A stretch of DNA of 64,000 nt. Source: Cognatundibacterium rugosum. Its GTDB lineage: Bacteria; Pseudomonadota; Gammaproteobacteria; Burkholderiales; Burkholderiaceae_D. Positions within the stretch are counted from its first letter, which is position 1, and each line of letters starts with the position of its first letter. The stretch covers positions 1 to 64,000 of the forward strand of contig NZ_JACOGG010000010.1 in assembly GCF_014284365.1 (NCBI RefSeq), given 5' to 3'. Under the pieces are notes generated by a model. That model was given only the letters and a program-made list of their open reading frames with translations. It had not been told where the DNA came from and made no database searches. Of this stretch, positions 40,709 through 50,214 are shown piece after piece. The position numbers and the translations under genes are program-made.

Positions 40709-40996
40709 ATGAAAGCTTTTTTGAATGGCGCTCCCACTACGCTGGACCGCTTACGTGTCGGCACGCAAGCGGTTGTGACCGATGTCAGCAGCCAGCAACA
40801 TGACCAGCCCGGAAATCATATTGAAATTGCGAGGCGTCTGAAAGAGCTGGGTTTTGTCAGTGGTGAAACGGTGCAAATTTTGCACAAGGGATATTTCGGT
40901 GGTGAGCCGGTCGCCGTCCGCGTCGGTCAATCCACCTTTGCTTTACGACATTTTGAAGCTGCGCTGATCGGTGTGGCGCTGCCTGGTAGCTGCTAA
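40709..40996 (+). CDS. feoA: Ferrous iron transport protein A
   Basis: The 95-residue SH3-like protein starts MKAFLNGAPTTLDRLRVGTQ, with ARRLKELGFVSGETVQILHK and VAVRVGQSTFALRHFEAALI, the FeoA core. The start at 40709 is chosen because homology begins there; upstream in-frame codons look unrelated. Its stop overlaps the feoB start (TAATG). It supports FeoB in Fe(II) import. Confidence 0.9.
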   Translation: MKAFLNGAPTTLDRLRVGTQAVVTDVSSQQHDQPGNHIEIARRLKELGFVSGETVQILHKGYFGGEPVAVRVGQSTFALRHFEAALIGVALPGSC

Positions 40997-42885
40997 TGAC
41001 AAGTTCCACCCTCGCCTCACCCCGTATTGCCCTGGTAGGAAATCCCAACTGCGGGAAAACTGCATTATTCAACCGCCTGACCGGTGCGCGCCAAAAGGTC
41101 GCCAATTACGCTGGAGTCACCATAGAAAGAAAGGAAGGAAAGTTCACGTCTCCTTCCGGTCGCCACTGGCAGGTGCTGGACTTGCCCGGTACGTATAGTC
41201 TGCATGCGATTACGCCGGACGAAAAAATCACAGAAGAAGTCATTACCGGGCAGCGCGCCAATGAAGCGTTACCGGATGCAGTGCTGTGCGTGGTGGATGC
41301 GAGCAATCTCAAACGTGGGCTACGCCTGGTGTTTGAACTAAAAAGCCTGAATCTGCCCTGCATCCTGGCCGTCAACATGATGGATGTGGCGCGCCGCCAC
41401 CACTTGGAAATTGACGTGGCTGGCCTGCAGGCAGAGCTTGACATTCCAGTTGTGGAAACGGTCGCAGTGGACAGCCATGGTATCGATAATTTGCTCAGTG
41501 AACTCGAAGTATTAGCGCAACAACTAAGCTTTGAGCAACGTGCCTTGCCGCTGGCATTGGACAAGCAGACACCAGAGGCGATACAGGCCCAAGTCAATGC
41601 AGTACTTGAGAAGTGCGTACGCAGTCCGGCTGCACAACAGGCGGCATTGCACAGGCTGAGTTTCCGTATCGATCAGTGGGTATTAAATCCTGTCGTTGGC
41701 CCGTTTATTTTTGCCATACTGATGTTTCTGGTGTTTCAGGCGGTGTTTGCCTGGGCCCAGATTCCCATGGAATTTATCAAGTCCAGCATGGAAACCTTTG
41801 GTAGGCTGGTTGAAACCCATATGCCTGAAGGGATGTTGCAGGGCTTACTGGTCAAGGGTGTGATCGGTGGTGCCGGTAGCGTGCTGGTATTCCTGCCGCA
41901 AATTATCATCCTGTTTTTCTTCATCCTGGTGATGGAAGATTCCGGCTATCTGCCCAGAGCTGCATTTTTATTGGACAGAGTGATGGGTAAGGTCGGATTA
42001 TCCGGTCGTGCTTTTATTCCCTTACTGTCCAGCTTTGCCTGCGCCATTCCGGGCGTGATGGCCACCCGCACCATACAAAACCCGCGCGACCGGCTGGTGA
42101 CCATCATGATCGCACCGCTGATGACCTGCTCGGCACGCCTGCCGGTATATGCCTTAATTATTGCCGCCTTCATCCCTGAGCGCGAAGTGTTGGGGGTGTT
42201 GAGCCTGCAGGGGCTGGTATTGTTTGCACTGTATCTGGCGGGTATTGTCTCTGCCATGTTAGTGGCGCTGGTGTTCAAGAAAAAATGGGGTAGCGCTGAA
42301 AAGCATCCCTTAATGCTCGAATTACCCGATTACCGCCTGCCAAATGGCCGCAATTTGTTGCTAGGTTTGTGGGAGCGCGTCAAAGTGTTTACCACCCGGG
42401 TCGGCACCATCATTCTTGCACTCATGGTCTTGCTGTGGTTCCTAAGCAGCTTCCCGGGCGCACCGGATAATGCCACTCAGCCTGCGATTTACTACAGTAT
42501 CGCTGGTTATCTGGGCCGCATGCTGGAAGTGGTGTTTGCGCCTATCGGCTTTAACTGGCAAATTTGTATTGCGCTGGTGCCCGGGTTGGCAGCACGTGAA
42601 GTGGCTGTTGCCGCACTGGGTACGGTGTATGCGTTGTCGCAGAACGGCGATGAGCTCGCGCGCTCGCTGGAACCATTGATCGCCCAATCCTGGAGCCTGC
42701 CAACGGCCTTATCTTTACTGGCCTGGTATGTGTTTGCACCTCAATGTATTGCCACCCTGAGCGTGGTCAGACGTGAGACAAATACCCTGCGCTATCCTTT
42801 GCTGATGGTCGCCTATCTGTTTGGGCTTGCATATACAGCTTCATTTATCACTTATCAAGTGTCGCGTACCTTTTTTGGAGGCTAA
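40996..42885 (+). CDS. feoB: Ferrous iron transporter FeoB
   Basis: The 629-residue protein has an N-terminal GTPase domain: G1 GNPNCGKTALFN (about 16-27), the switch region NYAGVTIERKEG, G3 DLPGTYSL, G4 VNMMDVA. The membrane domain contains the Gate motifs with Cys (SSFACAIPGVMATRTI and PLMTCSARLPVYALI). It moves Fe(II) into the cytoplasm. It is shorter than the E. coli protein, as are other betaproteobacterial FeoBs. Confidence 0.96.
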   Translation: MTSSTLASPRIALVGNPNCGKTALFNRLTGARQKVANYAGVTIERKEGKFTSPSGRHWQVLDLPGTYSLHAITPDEKITEEVITGQRANEALPDAVLCVVDASNLKRGLRLVFELKSLNLPCILAVNMMDVARRHHLEIDVAGLQAELDIPVVETVAVDSHGIDNLLSELEVLAQQLSFEQRALPLALDKQTPEAIQAQVNAVLEKCVRSPAAQQAALHRLSFRIDQWVLNPVVGPFIFAILMFLVFQAVFAWAQIPMEFIKSSMETFGRLVETHMPEGMLQGLLVKGVIGGAGSVLVFLPQIIILFFFILVMEDSGYLPRAAFLLDRVMGKVGLSGRAFIPLLSSFACAIPGVMATRTIQNPRDRLVTIMIAPLMTCSARLPVYALIIAAFIPEREVLGVLSLQGLVLFALYLAGIVSAMLVALVFKKKWGSAEKHPLMLELPDYRLPNGRNLLLGLWERVKVFTTRVGTIILALMVLLWFLSSFPGAPDNATQPAIYYSIAGYLGRMLEVVFAPIGFNWQICIALVPGLAAREVAVAALGTVYALSQNGDELARSLEPLIAQSWSLPTALSLLAWYVFAPQCIATLSVVRRETNTLRYPLLMVAYLFGLAYTASFITYQVSRTFFGG

Positions 42886-42886
42886 T

Positions 42887-43165
42887 ATGCTGCAAAACGT
42901 GATCTCGATATCTCTGCTTATCCTGGCCGCTGCGTACTTGTTGCTCAAGTGGCTACCGGGACCATGGGCCAGTCGTTTGCATTTATATCTGCAATCATCC
43001 TCGCCCGCACTGGCCAGCCTTTTCCGTTCCTTATCCCGTACTTGCGGTGACAGTTGCTCAAGCAGTTGTGGCGCATGTTCATCCTCCTCGGTCCGTAACC
43101 CGGCGACAGCTGATTTGCCAGCAGGATCACAGTCCAGATCCGTGATTTATCTGAAGAAACAATAG
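42887..43165 (+). CDS. FeoB-associated Cys-rich membrane protein-like
   Basis: The 92-residue protein starts at ATG 42887, with GGAGG upstream and one base after the feoB stop. One membrane helix at the N-terminus (VISISLLILAAAYLLLKWL) is followed by a Cys-rich stretch (CGDSCSSSCGACSSSS, four Cys). This resembles the small Cys-rich partners that follow FeoB in many bacteria and may replace FeoC. Role inferred from position. Confidence 0.6.
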   Translation: MLQNVISISLLILAAAYLLLKWLPGPWASRLHLYLQSSSPALASLFRSLSRTCGDSCSSSCGACSSSSVRNPATADLPAGSQSRSVIYLKKQ

Positions 43166-43290
43166 ACTTTCACTGCAAAAACGCACTACCTCCCACGATT
43201 GATAGCCAAATTCATGGCGCTCGGGTATGCTTTCCGAAAATCATCATTCGGCGGGCTGCCTGAATGAAAAACCGATGGAGATGCAGTTGC

Positions 43291-43866
43291 ATGTTTGCCA
43301 GTATTTACGATAAAACCGACAAAGGGCGCCAGGAAATCGCCACCCGACAATTTCAATTACCAAACCGCTTACGTACCTTGCTGGTGATGGTCGATGGCAA
43401 ACAAAGTGCTGCTGATTTATTGCGTAAAGTTCAGCCCTTGGGTTTGGATGAAAACAGCGTCCAAGAGTTAATTGACGGTGATTTTATTTCGCCGATGGAG
43501 ATCGTTGCGCCGGTCAATGAAGTTGCGGAAACTGCACCAAATGCAAATCCAGATATATCTACTGAAACCAGCTACCTTAGCGATTCGTCCATACCAGAAT
43601 TGTCAGGGCCAGAACAGTTCCATGCTGTTTACCGTTTTTTCAATGACACAATCAAAGCTAACCTGGGATTTCGTGGATTCGCCTTGCAGCTCAAAGTTGA
43701 GCGGGCAAGTAATCTGGGTGATTTTGAACAGTTACGCATCCCCTTTCTGGAAGCCGTCATGAAAGCCAAGGGGCGTGACTTTGCGCGTAACTTACGTGAT
43801 CAGCTTGATGTTTTGTTGTATCAGGGACGTCAGGTTCAGGGGCGCACGGCACTGGACGAAGACTAG
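43291..43866 (+). CDS. Conserved protein of unknown function (191 aa)
   Basis: The start MFASIYDKTDKGRQEI at 43291 has a TGGAGA ribosome-binding site; an ATG nine codons upstream is less likely. The first 70 residues look like a small winged-helix or partition-type domain (LRTLLVMVDGKQSAADLLRK), then an acidic linker, and an alpha-helical C-terminal domain (about 110-190). No membrane segment. No family name is assigned. Confidence 0.6.
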   Translation: MFASIYDKTDKGRQEIATRQFQLPNRLRTLLVMVDGKQSAADLLRKVQPLGLDENSVQELIDGDFISPMEIVAPVNEVAETAPNANPDISTETSYLSDSSIPELSGPEQFHAVYRFFNDTIKANLGFRGFALQLKVERASNLGDFEQLRIPFLEAVMKAKGRDFARNLRDQLDVLLYQGRQVQGRTALDED

Positions 43867-43912
43867 CTTATCATCCAAAATATGGCTATTTTTTTAATTT
43901 AATAGCCATTTC

Positions 43913-44602
43913 ATGTCACGCGCCCAACGTCTACTGGATCTGATTCAGATATTGCGCAGTCGTCGCCTGGCTGTCACAGGCACGCAGCTCGCGTCTGAAC
44001 TAGGCATTAGTTTGCGCACTCTGTACCGGGATATCGCAAGCCTTCAACAACAAGGTGCACCCATTGAAAGTGAGCCTGGACTCGGTTACGTGTTACGCCC
44101 TGGTTTCATGCTGCCCCCACTGATGTTTTCAGAGGAAGAAATTGAAGCTTTGGTATTAGGCTCACGCTGGGTTGCACAGCGTACTGACGATAAACTTGGG
44201 GCTGCAGCAAAAAATGCCCTTGTTAAGATCGCTTCCGTATTGCCGGATGAACTCAGGCATATTCTTGATGCGTCGACCCTAATGGTCGGTCCATGCAAAA
44301 ATCTAAGCGGACATGATGAGATGTCACGCCAAATTCGCCAGGCAATCCGGGCTGAGCGCAAATTAGAAATACATTATGTCGATCTCAAGGACGTATTGAC
44401 GGTACGTACGATATGGCCATTCGCAATGGGCTACTTCGATCAGGTGCTGGTTTTAATTGGCTGGTGCGAAATGCGCAGTAGCTACCGGCATTTTCGAACT
44501 GATCGTATTGTTTCTCTATGCGTCAGCGGTCAACGCTATCCGCAACGTCGTCAGGTACTACTTAAAGCCTGGCGTGAAATTGAAAACATTCCGCCGCAAT
44601 AG
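43913..44602 (+). CDS. YafY-type HTH/WYL transcriptional regulator
   Basis: The 229-residue protein has an N-terminal HTH (LLDLIQILRSRRLAVTGTQL then ISLRTLYRDIASLQQQG) and a C-terminal WYL domain (about 140-190: HYVDLKDVLTVRTIWPFAMG). WYL proteins sense ligands, often nucleic-acid or small-molecule signals. It is followed by a VOC gene on the same strand, with an inverted repeat between. Confidence 0.88.
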   Translation: MSRAQRLLDLIQILRSRRLAVTGTQLASELGISLRTLYRDIASLQQQGAPIESEPGLGYVLRPGFMLPPLMFSEEEIEALVLGSRWVAQRTDDKLGAAAKNALVKIASVLPDELRHILDASTLMVGPCKNLSGHDEMSRQIRQAIRAERKLEIHYVDLKDVLTVRTIWPFAMGYFDQVLVLIGWCEMRSSYRHFRTDRIVSLCVSGQRYPQRRQVLLKAWREIENIPPQ

Positions 44603-44609
44603 AGAAAGC

Positions 44610-44639
44610 TGACTACTGACAGAAAATGACAGTAGGTCA
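44610..44639. promoter_or_regulatory. Inverted repeat between the WYL regulator and VOC gene
   Basis: CTACTG and CAGTAG, with outer TGAC/GTCA, form arms around GACAGAAAATGA-like sequence. It lies 80 bases before the VOC start and could be the regulator's operator. Confidence 0.4.
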
Positions 44640-44717
44640 CCTTATGATGCTGATTAACGGGCTGCAAACCCGTCTTTACAGTACAAACCGACTTCATTCA
44701 CTATTGCGGAGAATTCA

Positions 44718-45089
44718 ATGATCGATCCAAACTTCATTCTTTTGTACGTCAACAGCACAGAGACCAGCGTCCGCTTCTATACAGACCTGTTGGGCAAATC
44801 CCCTATAGAAGCATCCCCTACTTTTGCCATGTTTATGCTGTCCTCAGGTATGATGCTCGGACTTTGGAGCCGTCAGACGGTGGAACCCTCAGTAGCTGGT
44901 CATGGAGTGGGTGGTGAGCTGGCTTTTGCACTTGGCAGCAATGATGAGGTCAATGAAGCATACGCCTCTCTGCATCAGCGTGGACTGACTGTTGCTCAGG
45001 AGCCTACTCACATGGATTTTGGCTATACCTTTGTGGTGCTCGACCCGGATGGTCATCGCCTGCGTGTATTTGCCCCCGCCGGGCACTAA
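44718..45089 (+). CDS. VOC (glyoxalase-like) family protein
   Basis: The 123-residue protein has the paired beta-alpha-beta-beta-beta modules of the VOC superfamily: FILLYVNSTETSVRFYTDLL and FGYTFVVLDPDGHRLRVF. It is near resistance- or PhnB-like members, but metal ligands cannot be fixed by eye. It may bind or modify small toxic molecules. It is probably controlled by the upstream WYL regulator. Confidence 0.85.
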   Translation: MIDPNFILLYVNSTETSVRFYTDLLGKSPIEASPTFAMFMLSSGMMLGLWSRQTVEPSVAGHGVGGELAFALGSNDEVNEAYASLHQRGLTVAQEPTHMDFGYTFVVLDPDGHRLRVFAPAGH

Positions 45090-45107
45090 GCATTTCGTAA
45101 TGCGCAT

Positions 45108-45135
45108 AAAAAAGCCAGGCTAACCTGGCTTTTTT
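45108..45135. terminator. Bidirectional terminator
   Basis: AAAAAAGCCAGG and CCTGGCTTTTTT around CTAA give a 12-bp stem with A/T flanks on both sides. It serves the converging VOC and ABC-F genes. Confidence 0.9.
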
Positions 45136-45158
45136 GTTGTGACTTGAAACCGAAGCAA

Positions 45159-46763
45159 TTAAGACTCGATGCCCTGGCTGTTCAGATATTCTTCATACGT
45201 GCCATGGAAGTCGATAATTTCTTTATCTTTGATTTCCAGAATACGGGTTGCCAGCGAGGACACAAATTCCCGGTCATGCGACACGAAAATCAGCGTGCCT
45301 GCATATTTTTCCAGCGCCACGTTCAGTGATTCGATGGATTCCATATCCATATGATTGGTTGGTTCATCCATCAACAAGACATTGTGACGGCCCAACATCA
45401 GCTTGCCGTACATCATGCGTCCTTTTTCACCACCCGACAGCACCTTGACGGATTTTTTCACATCATCGCCACCGAACAGCAAACGTCCAAGGATAGAGCG
45501 TACCGCCTGGTCATCGTCACCTTCCTGAGTCCACTCACCAATCCAATCAGTCAGGTTTTTATCGACTGCGAATTCTTCGGTAGGATCCTGAGGCATATAA
45601 CCGACATTGGCGTTTTCAGCCCATTTTGCCACGCCATGATCTGCTTCCAGACCAGCGATGCCTGTGCCGCCTATACAGCGTAACAGCGTTGTTTTACCCG
45701 CGCCGTTAGCACCGATAATCGCGATTTTCTCACCAGCCTCGACCATCAGGTCAAAGCCGCTGAACAGTGTGCGATCGTATTTTTTGGTGAGCCCCTGGAC
45801 TTCTACTGCCAGACGATGCAATTTCTTTTCACCGTCAAAGCGGATGAAAGGATTCTGACGGCTGGATGGTTTGAATTCTTCGATCTTGATTTTATCGATC
45901 TGTTTTGCACGTGAAGTAGCCTGACGCGCCTTGGATTTGTTGGCGGAGAAGCGACGTACGAAATCCTGCAATTCAGCGACTTTTTCCTTGGCTTTCGCAT
46001 TGTTCGCCAATTGCTGCGCACGTGCCTGTGACGATGCCAGCATATAGTCATCGTAATTGCCCGGATAGATTTTCAACGTACCATAATCCATATCCGCCAT
46101 GTGGGTGCAGACCTGATTCAGGAAGTGGCGATCATGGGAAATGATGATCATGGTGCAGTTGCGCTGATTCAACACTTCTTCCAGCCAGCGAATGGTATTG
46201 ATGTCCAGGTTATTGGTCGGTTCGTCCAGCAGCAAAATATCAGGATTGGAGAACAGTGCCTGAGCCAGCAATACACGCAGCTTCCAGCCAGGTGCAACGG
46301 CACTCATCGGGCCTTGATGCTGATCAATCGGTATGCCTACGCCTAACAGCAACTCACCGGCACGCGCCTCAGCTGTATAGCCATCGTATTCAGCGAATTT
46401 GGCTTCCAGGTCAGCCGCTTTCATGTAGTCTTCGTCCGTTGCTTCCGGGTTGGCGTAAATCGCATCGCGTTCAGACATCGCAGCCCACATCTCGGTATGG
46501 CCCATCATGACCACATCGAGTACACGCATTTCTTCATATGCAAACTGGTCCTGACGCAACTTACCCAGACGTTCGTTCTGATCCAGCATAACAGTACCGG
46601 AGGATTGCTCCAGATCGCCGCCCAGGATTTTCATGAAAGTGGATTTGCCGCAGCCATTGGCGCCAATCAGACCATAACGATTGCCTTCGCCAAACTTAAC
46701 GGAGATGTTTTCAAACAGTGGCTTGGGGCCAAACTGCATGGTGATATTAGCTGTTGAGAGCAC
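45159..46763 (-). CDS. ybiT: ABC-F family ATPase (YbiT-like)
   Basis: The 534-residue protein has two ABC domains and no membrane segments. The first Walker A is GANGCGKST and the second GANGAGKTT; the signatures are near MSAVAPGW (diverged) and [11 protein letters not shown]; Walker B is [13 protein letters not shown] and [13 protein letters not shown]. The charged linker ([20 protein letters not shown]) between domains is the ribosome-reaching P-site tip of ABC-F proteins. Such factors relieve stalled ribosomes. The YbiT subgroup is a good fit by length and motif. Confidence 0.92.
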   Translation of the reverse strand: MLSTANITMQFGPKPLFENISVKFGEGNRYGLIGANGCGKSTFMKILGGDLEQSSGTVMLDQNERLGKLRQDQFAYEEMRVLDVVMMGHTEMWAAMSERDAIYANPEATDEDYMKAADLEAKFAEYDGYTAEARAGELLLGVGIPIDQHQGPMSAVAPGWKLRVLLAQALFSNPDILLLDEPTNNLDINTIRWLEEVLNQRNCTMIIISHDRHFLNQVCTHMADMDYGTLKIYPGNYDDYMLASSQARAQQLANNAKAKEKVAELQDFVRRFSANKSKARQATSRAKQIDKIKIEEFKPSSRQNPFIRFDGEKKLHRLAVEVQGLTKKYDRTLFSGFDLMVEAGEKIAIIGANGAGKTTLLRCIGGTGIAGLEADHGVAKWAENANVGYMPQDPTEEFAVDKNLTDWIGEWTQEGDDDQAVRSILGRLLFGGDDVKKSVKVLSGGEKGRMMYGKLMLGRHNVLLMDEPTNHMDMESIESLNVALEKYAGTLIFVSHDREFVSSLATRILEIKDKEIIDFHGTYEEYLNSQGIES

Positions 46764-46905
46764 TGAAGAACCTTTTGCAATAGAAAGTGAACTGCATTGC
46801 GTCCGTCAGGCGCTGCATAGGGCTGCGTGATCTGTAGGATACAAAGCAATTACGAATGGGATTTAACCTTGCATTATAACATCGCTTGCGAGGGTCATAG
46901 ACCAA

Positions 46906-46939
46906 AAAGACGGGAAGCCAGCGTGGGCTTCCCGTCTTT
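46906..46939 (-). terminator. Terminator after the GAF protein gene
   Basis: AAAGACGGGAAGCC and GGCTTCCCGTCTTT form a perfect 14-bp stem around AGCGTG, followed on the minus strand by TT. It ends transcription before the ABC-F promoter. Confidence 0.85.
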
Positions 46940-46980
46940 ATTCATGGATACTGTCTGCTGATTGGTGTAGGCAAGCAGGC

Positions 46981-47670
46981 TCAGGCTTGCAGTATGTCAG
47001 GCAATGCGAGCACCACAGCCAGCAATAAGGCCAACTCTTGTCCAGTGAACAGGTTTTGCTCAAAAGCTTCCGAGTCGATAATACCCACTACTTCGCCCTG
47101 TTCATTGAGCAAGGGCAGGCAGGCCTCCGCCTGCACTTTAGGATCACAGGTATAGTATTCGCCACCGCCTGCAACATAGCTGGCCACATCATTGATAATT
47201 CTGCCGCGTCCAGATAAACCCACCGTGCTGTTGTTGCTGATTGCAGCAAATTCGGGGGTCAACGGGAATTCTGCGCGTGACGCAGCGCCGAAGTAAGCCA
47301 GTTTCATCAGTACGGCATCCGCACCTGCACGCTCCTGTTTGCGGTACACACCAAACCAGTGACTGGTGCTGCGAGCCTGATAAAACTGAACCAGTGCAGT
47401 GACTTTCTGCAGCATCTGTGTATTTTGCGCATTGATGCCGCCCAGTGCACTGGCCAGATCAAAAGGCTGCGCTGCTAATTGCCCAAACAAAGAACAGGCG
47501 CCACCTTCACCCAGCTCCGGTACCTGATACTGCCATTGCACATCGTTTGCGTCACTGTGCGCCAAAACCAGCTTCAGGTCCGCAGCGTAAGCCAACACTT
47601 GTTGTTCAAATTCTGGGTTAGCTGCATATTGTTGAAGGCCGCTACGTTCTAAATAAGTGCTCAGGTCCAT
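46981..47670 (-). CDS. GAF-domain protein
   Basis: The 229-residue soluble protein has a GAF domain in its second half: FYQARSTSHWFGVYRKQ, then SGRGRIINDVASYVAGGGEY and ACLPLLNEQGEVVGIIDSEA, which resembles the free methionine-R-sulfoxide reductase type. The catalytic Cys pattern of that enzyme is not evident, although CDPKVQAEAC provides two Cys. Function uncertain: either a ligand sensor or a diverged reductase. Confidence 0.75.
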   Translation of the reverse strand: MDLSTYLERSGLQQYAANPEFEQQVLAYAADLKLVLAHSDANDVQWQYQVPELGEGGACSLFGQLAAQPFDLASALGGINAQNTQMLQKVTALVQFYQARSTSHWFGVYRKQERAGADAVLMKLAYFGAASRAEFPLTPEFAAISNNSTVGLSGRGRIINDVASYVAGGGEYYTCDPKVQAEACLPLLNEQGEVVGIIDSEAFEQNLFTGQELALLLAVVLALPDILQA

Positions 47671-47790
47671 AGTGCAAATGTAATTTATTGATGTCAGTAG
47701 AATTCAGCTGAGATTGGGTTGAGATTGGATTGTGATTTGGCTGAGTCTAGCAGAAATGCTCAGATATTGCCTGGCAGATAAATCGGTTAC

Positions 47791-47821
47791 AAAAAAAGCC
47801 TCCTGTCATAGTGCAGGAGGC
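47791..47821 (-). terminator. Terminator of the FadB-like gene
   Basis: On the minus strand GCCTCCTG and CAGGAGGC pair and are followed by TTTTTTT. It lies 48 bases after the stop. Confidence 0.9.
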
Positions 47822-47868
47822 CAGTGTTTGAGTCAGCGAATCAAAGCGACTCAGATTGAGTTTATGTT

Positions 47869-49947
47869 TCAGTTAAAGGTTTTACCTTCCGCTGCGAGCT
47901 TAGCCAGCAATGGCGCGGGTTTCCAGGCTTCGCCGTGGCGGCCCTTGGCGTATTTTTCCATCGCTCTCACCACATTGCTCAGACCTACTGTGTCGGCATA
48001 AAACATAGGGCCACCGGTATGTAGCGGGAAGCCATAGCCGGTCAGGTAAACCATGTCGATATCAGAAGCGCGATTAGCAATGCCTTCTTCGAGGATATAG
48101 GCGGCCTCGTTCACCAGCGCATAAATCAGACGTTCCGTGATTTCCTGGTCGCTGATTTTTCTGCGTTCCACGCCTATATCTGCAGAGTGCTTAACGATCA
48201 TCTCATTGACCACTGCCGATGGATAGGGCTTGCGATCCCCTGGTTTGTAGTCATACCAGCCAGCGCCGGTTTTCTGGCCAAAGCGCCCCATTTCACACAG
48301 CAAATCAGCCGTTTTCGAATACACGATATGTGGCTTCTCCACATAACGGCGTTTGCGGATATACCAGCCTATATCATTACCTGCCAGATCCCCCATACGG
48401 AACGGCCCCATCGCGAAACCAAGCTTTTCCACCGCCTTGTCAACCTGCTCAGGCGTGCAGCCTTCCTCCAGCAAATACCCAGCCTGACGGCTATACTGTT
48501 CTATCATACGGTTACCGATGAAGCCATCACACACGCCGGATACCACGCCGGTTTTGCGGATTTTTTTCGATAAAGCCAAGACGGTGGCCAATACGTCTTT
48601 CGCAGTCTGCTTACCTCGGACTATCTCCAGCAACTTCATCACATTGGCCGGACTGAAGAAATGTGTACCGATGACATCCTGCGGACGCCGGGTAAAGGCA
48701 GCGATCTTGTCTACATCTAAGGTCGATGTATTGGAGGCCAGTATCGCTCCCGGCTTCATAACTGCATCCAGTTGTTGAAACACTTGCTGCTTTACCGACA
48801 TGTCTTCAAATACGGCTTCAATCACAATATCTGCCTGGGCAATTTCCTGATAATCCAGCGTGCCACTGATCAGTGCTACGCGCTGGTCGAATTTTTCTTG
48901 CGTCAGTTTGCCTTTTTTGAGCGTGTTCTCGTAATTCTTACGGATAGTCGCCAGGCCCTTGTCCAGCGCTTCCTGCTTCATTTCGAGTATGCGCACCGGT
49001 ATGCCGGCGTTAGCAAAATTCATTGCAATGCCGCCACCCATGGTGCCAGCGCCAACCACAGCTACCGATTTAATGGTGCGTACCGGGGTATCGTCTGGCA
49101 CGTCAGGCAGCTTGCTGGCCGCGCGTTCTGCGAAAAACGCGTGACGTAATGCCTTCGATTCTGTGGTTTGTACCAGTTTCAGGAATAACTCGCGTTCAAA
49201 CTGTATGCCATCGTCAAATTTCTTACTGACTGCGGCAGCGACGGCGTCCACGCAGGCCAATGGCGCCGGGAACGGGCCAGACATGGCTTTGACGGTGTTT
49301 CTGGAAAACTGCAGGAAAGCTTCGTAGTTAGGATAGTCAATCCGGATATCACGTACCTTAGGCAAAGGGCGAACGGCAGCCACCTGATTGGCAAAGGCGG
49401 TAGCGGCAGTCATCAAATCCCCTTCGGCGATTTGATTAAAAAGTGCAGTCTGCGCCAGTTTTTCTGAGCTCACGGGATTGCCGGAAACAATCATATTCAA
49501 CGCGGTCTCAAGCCCGACGGCACGTGGCAAGCGCTGCGTACCACCGGCACCAGGTAAGATACCAAGCTTCACCTCCGGCAGCGCAATCTGCGCTCCCGGG
49601 CTCGCTATGCGGTAATGACAGCCCAGCGCCAGCTCGAGTCCACCACCCATGCACACGCTATGGATGGCGGCGATGACTGGTTTTTCTGCGTCCTCCAGCA
49701 CGCTGATGACGGTATGCAGGCTAGGTTCTGCAAAGGCTTTTGGTGAATTGAATTCCTTGATATCCGCACCACCTGAAAATGCTCTCCCGGCACCGGTAAT
49801 GATAATGGCGGTCACGGCCGCATCTTCGTGTGCGCGGCTGATACCCTGCACAATGGCCTGGCGGGTCGCGTGACCCAGGCCATTGACCGGTGGATTATTC
49901 AGGCTAATGACTGCCAGATTGCCCTGTACTTGATATTCTGCACTCAT
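47869..49947 (-). CDS. Bifunctional enoyl-CoA hydratase / 3-hydroxyacyl-CoA dehydrogenase
   Basis: The 692-residue FadB/peroxisomal-type enzyme of beta-oxidation has a hydratase domain (about 1-185) with GGADIKEF (oxyanion hole), GGGLELALG and PEVKLGILPGAGG (catalytic Glu). The NAD-binding domain (about 290-470) begins VAVVGAGTMGGGIAM and includes IGTHFFSPANVMK with the catalytic His. Two C-terminal 3HCDH domains follow. It carries out two steps of acyl-CoA breakdown. It shares the cluster with an acyl-CoA ligase and a Liv-type importer. Confidence 0.95.
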   Translation of the reverse strand: MSAEYQVQGNLAVISLNNPPVNGLGHATRQAIVQGISRAHEDAAVTAIIITGAGRAFSGGADIKEFNSPKAFAEPSLHTVISVLEDAEKPVIAAIHSVCMGGGLELALGCHYRIASPGAQIALPEVKLGILPGAGGTQRLPRAVGLETALNMIVSGNPVSSEKLAQTALFNQIAEGDLMTAATAFANQVAAVRPLPKVRDIRIDYPNYEAFLQFSRNTVKAMSGPFPAPLACVDAVAAAVSKKFDDGIQFERELFLKLVQTTESKALRHAFFAERAASKLPDVPDDTPVRTIKSVAVVGAGTMGGGIAMNFANAGIPVRILEMKQEALDKGLATIRKNYENTLKKGKLTQEKFDQRVALISGTLDYQEIAQADIVIEAVFEDMSVKQQVFQQLDAVMKPGAILASNTSTLDVDKIAAFTRRPQDVIGTHFFSPANVMKLLEIVRGKQTAKDVLATVLALSKKIRKTGVVSGVCDGFIGNRMIEQYSRQAGYLLEEGCTPEQVDKAVEKLGFAMGPFRMGDLAGNDIGWYIRKRRYVEKPHIVYSKTADLLCEMGRFGQKTGAGWYDYKPGDRKPYPSAVVNEMIVKHSADIGVERRKISDQEITERLIYALVNEAAYILEEGIANRASDIDMVYLTGYGFPLHTGGPMFYADTVGLSNVVRAMEKYAKGRHGEAWKPAPLLAKLAAEGKTFN

Positions 49948-50086
49948 GTCTCTTCCTCAGCTTTGTTGGATAGATTGGATGTGTTAGCTCAGATCTACAT
50001 GCCGGTCATTCTATGGTTATTATTGGCTACATGTAAGCGTTGTGCCAGCCATGCATTTTCCGGTCTGAGTCTGACTATACATTAAA

Positions 50087-50106
50087 AATAGTACGATCGT
50101 ATTATT
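50087..50106. promoter_or_regulatory. Palindromic operator candidate upstream of the FadB-like gene
   Basis: AATAGTACGATCGTATTATT is symmetrical except for one base pair and centres on TACGATCGTA. It lies about 140 bases before the start. It looks like a TetR-family operator of a fatty-acid regulon; a near copy is at 57181-57190. Confidence 0.5.
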
Positions 50107-50214
50107 TATTGTTTTTTCAGACGAAAATCTTCAGATTATGGTCATGCACGGAGCAGGAAAATACGGAATGACCGCCATGATATCGCGGCAGCGAGCGGGC
50201 GCAGCGTCTTTGTT

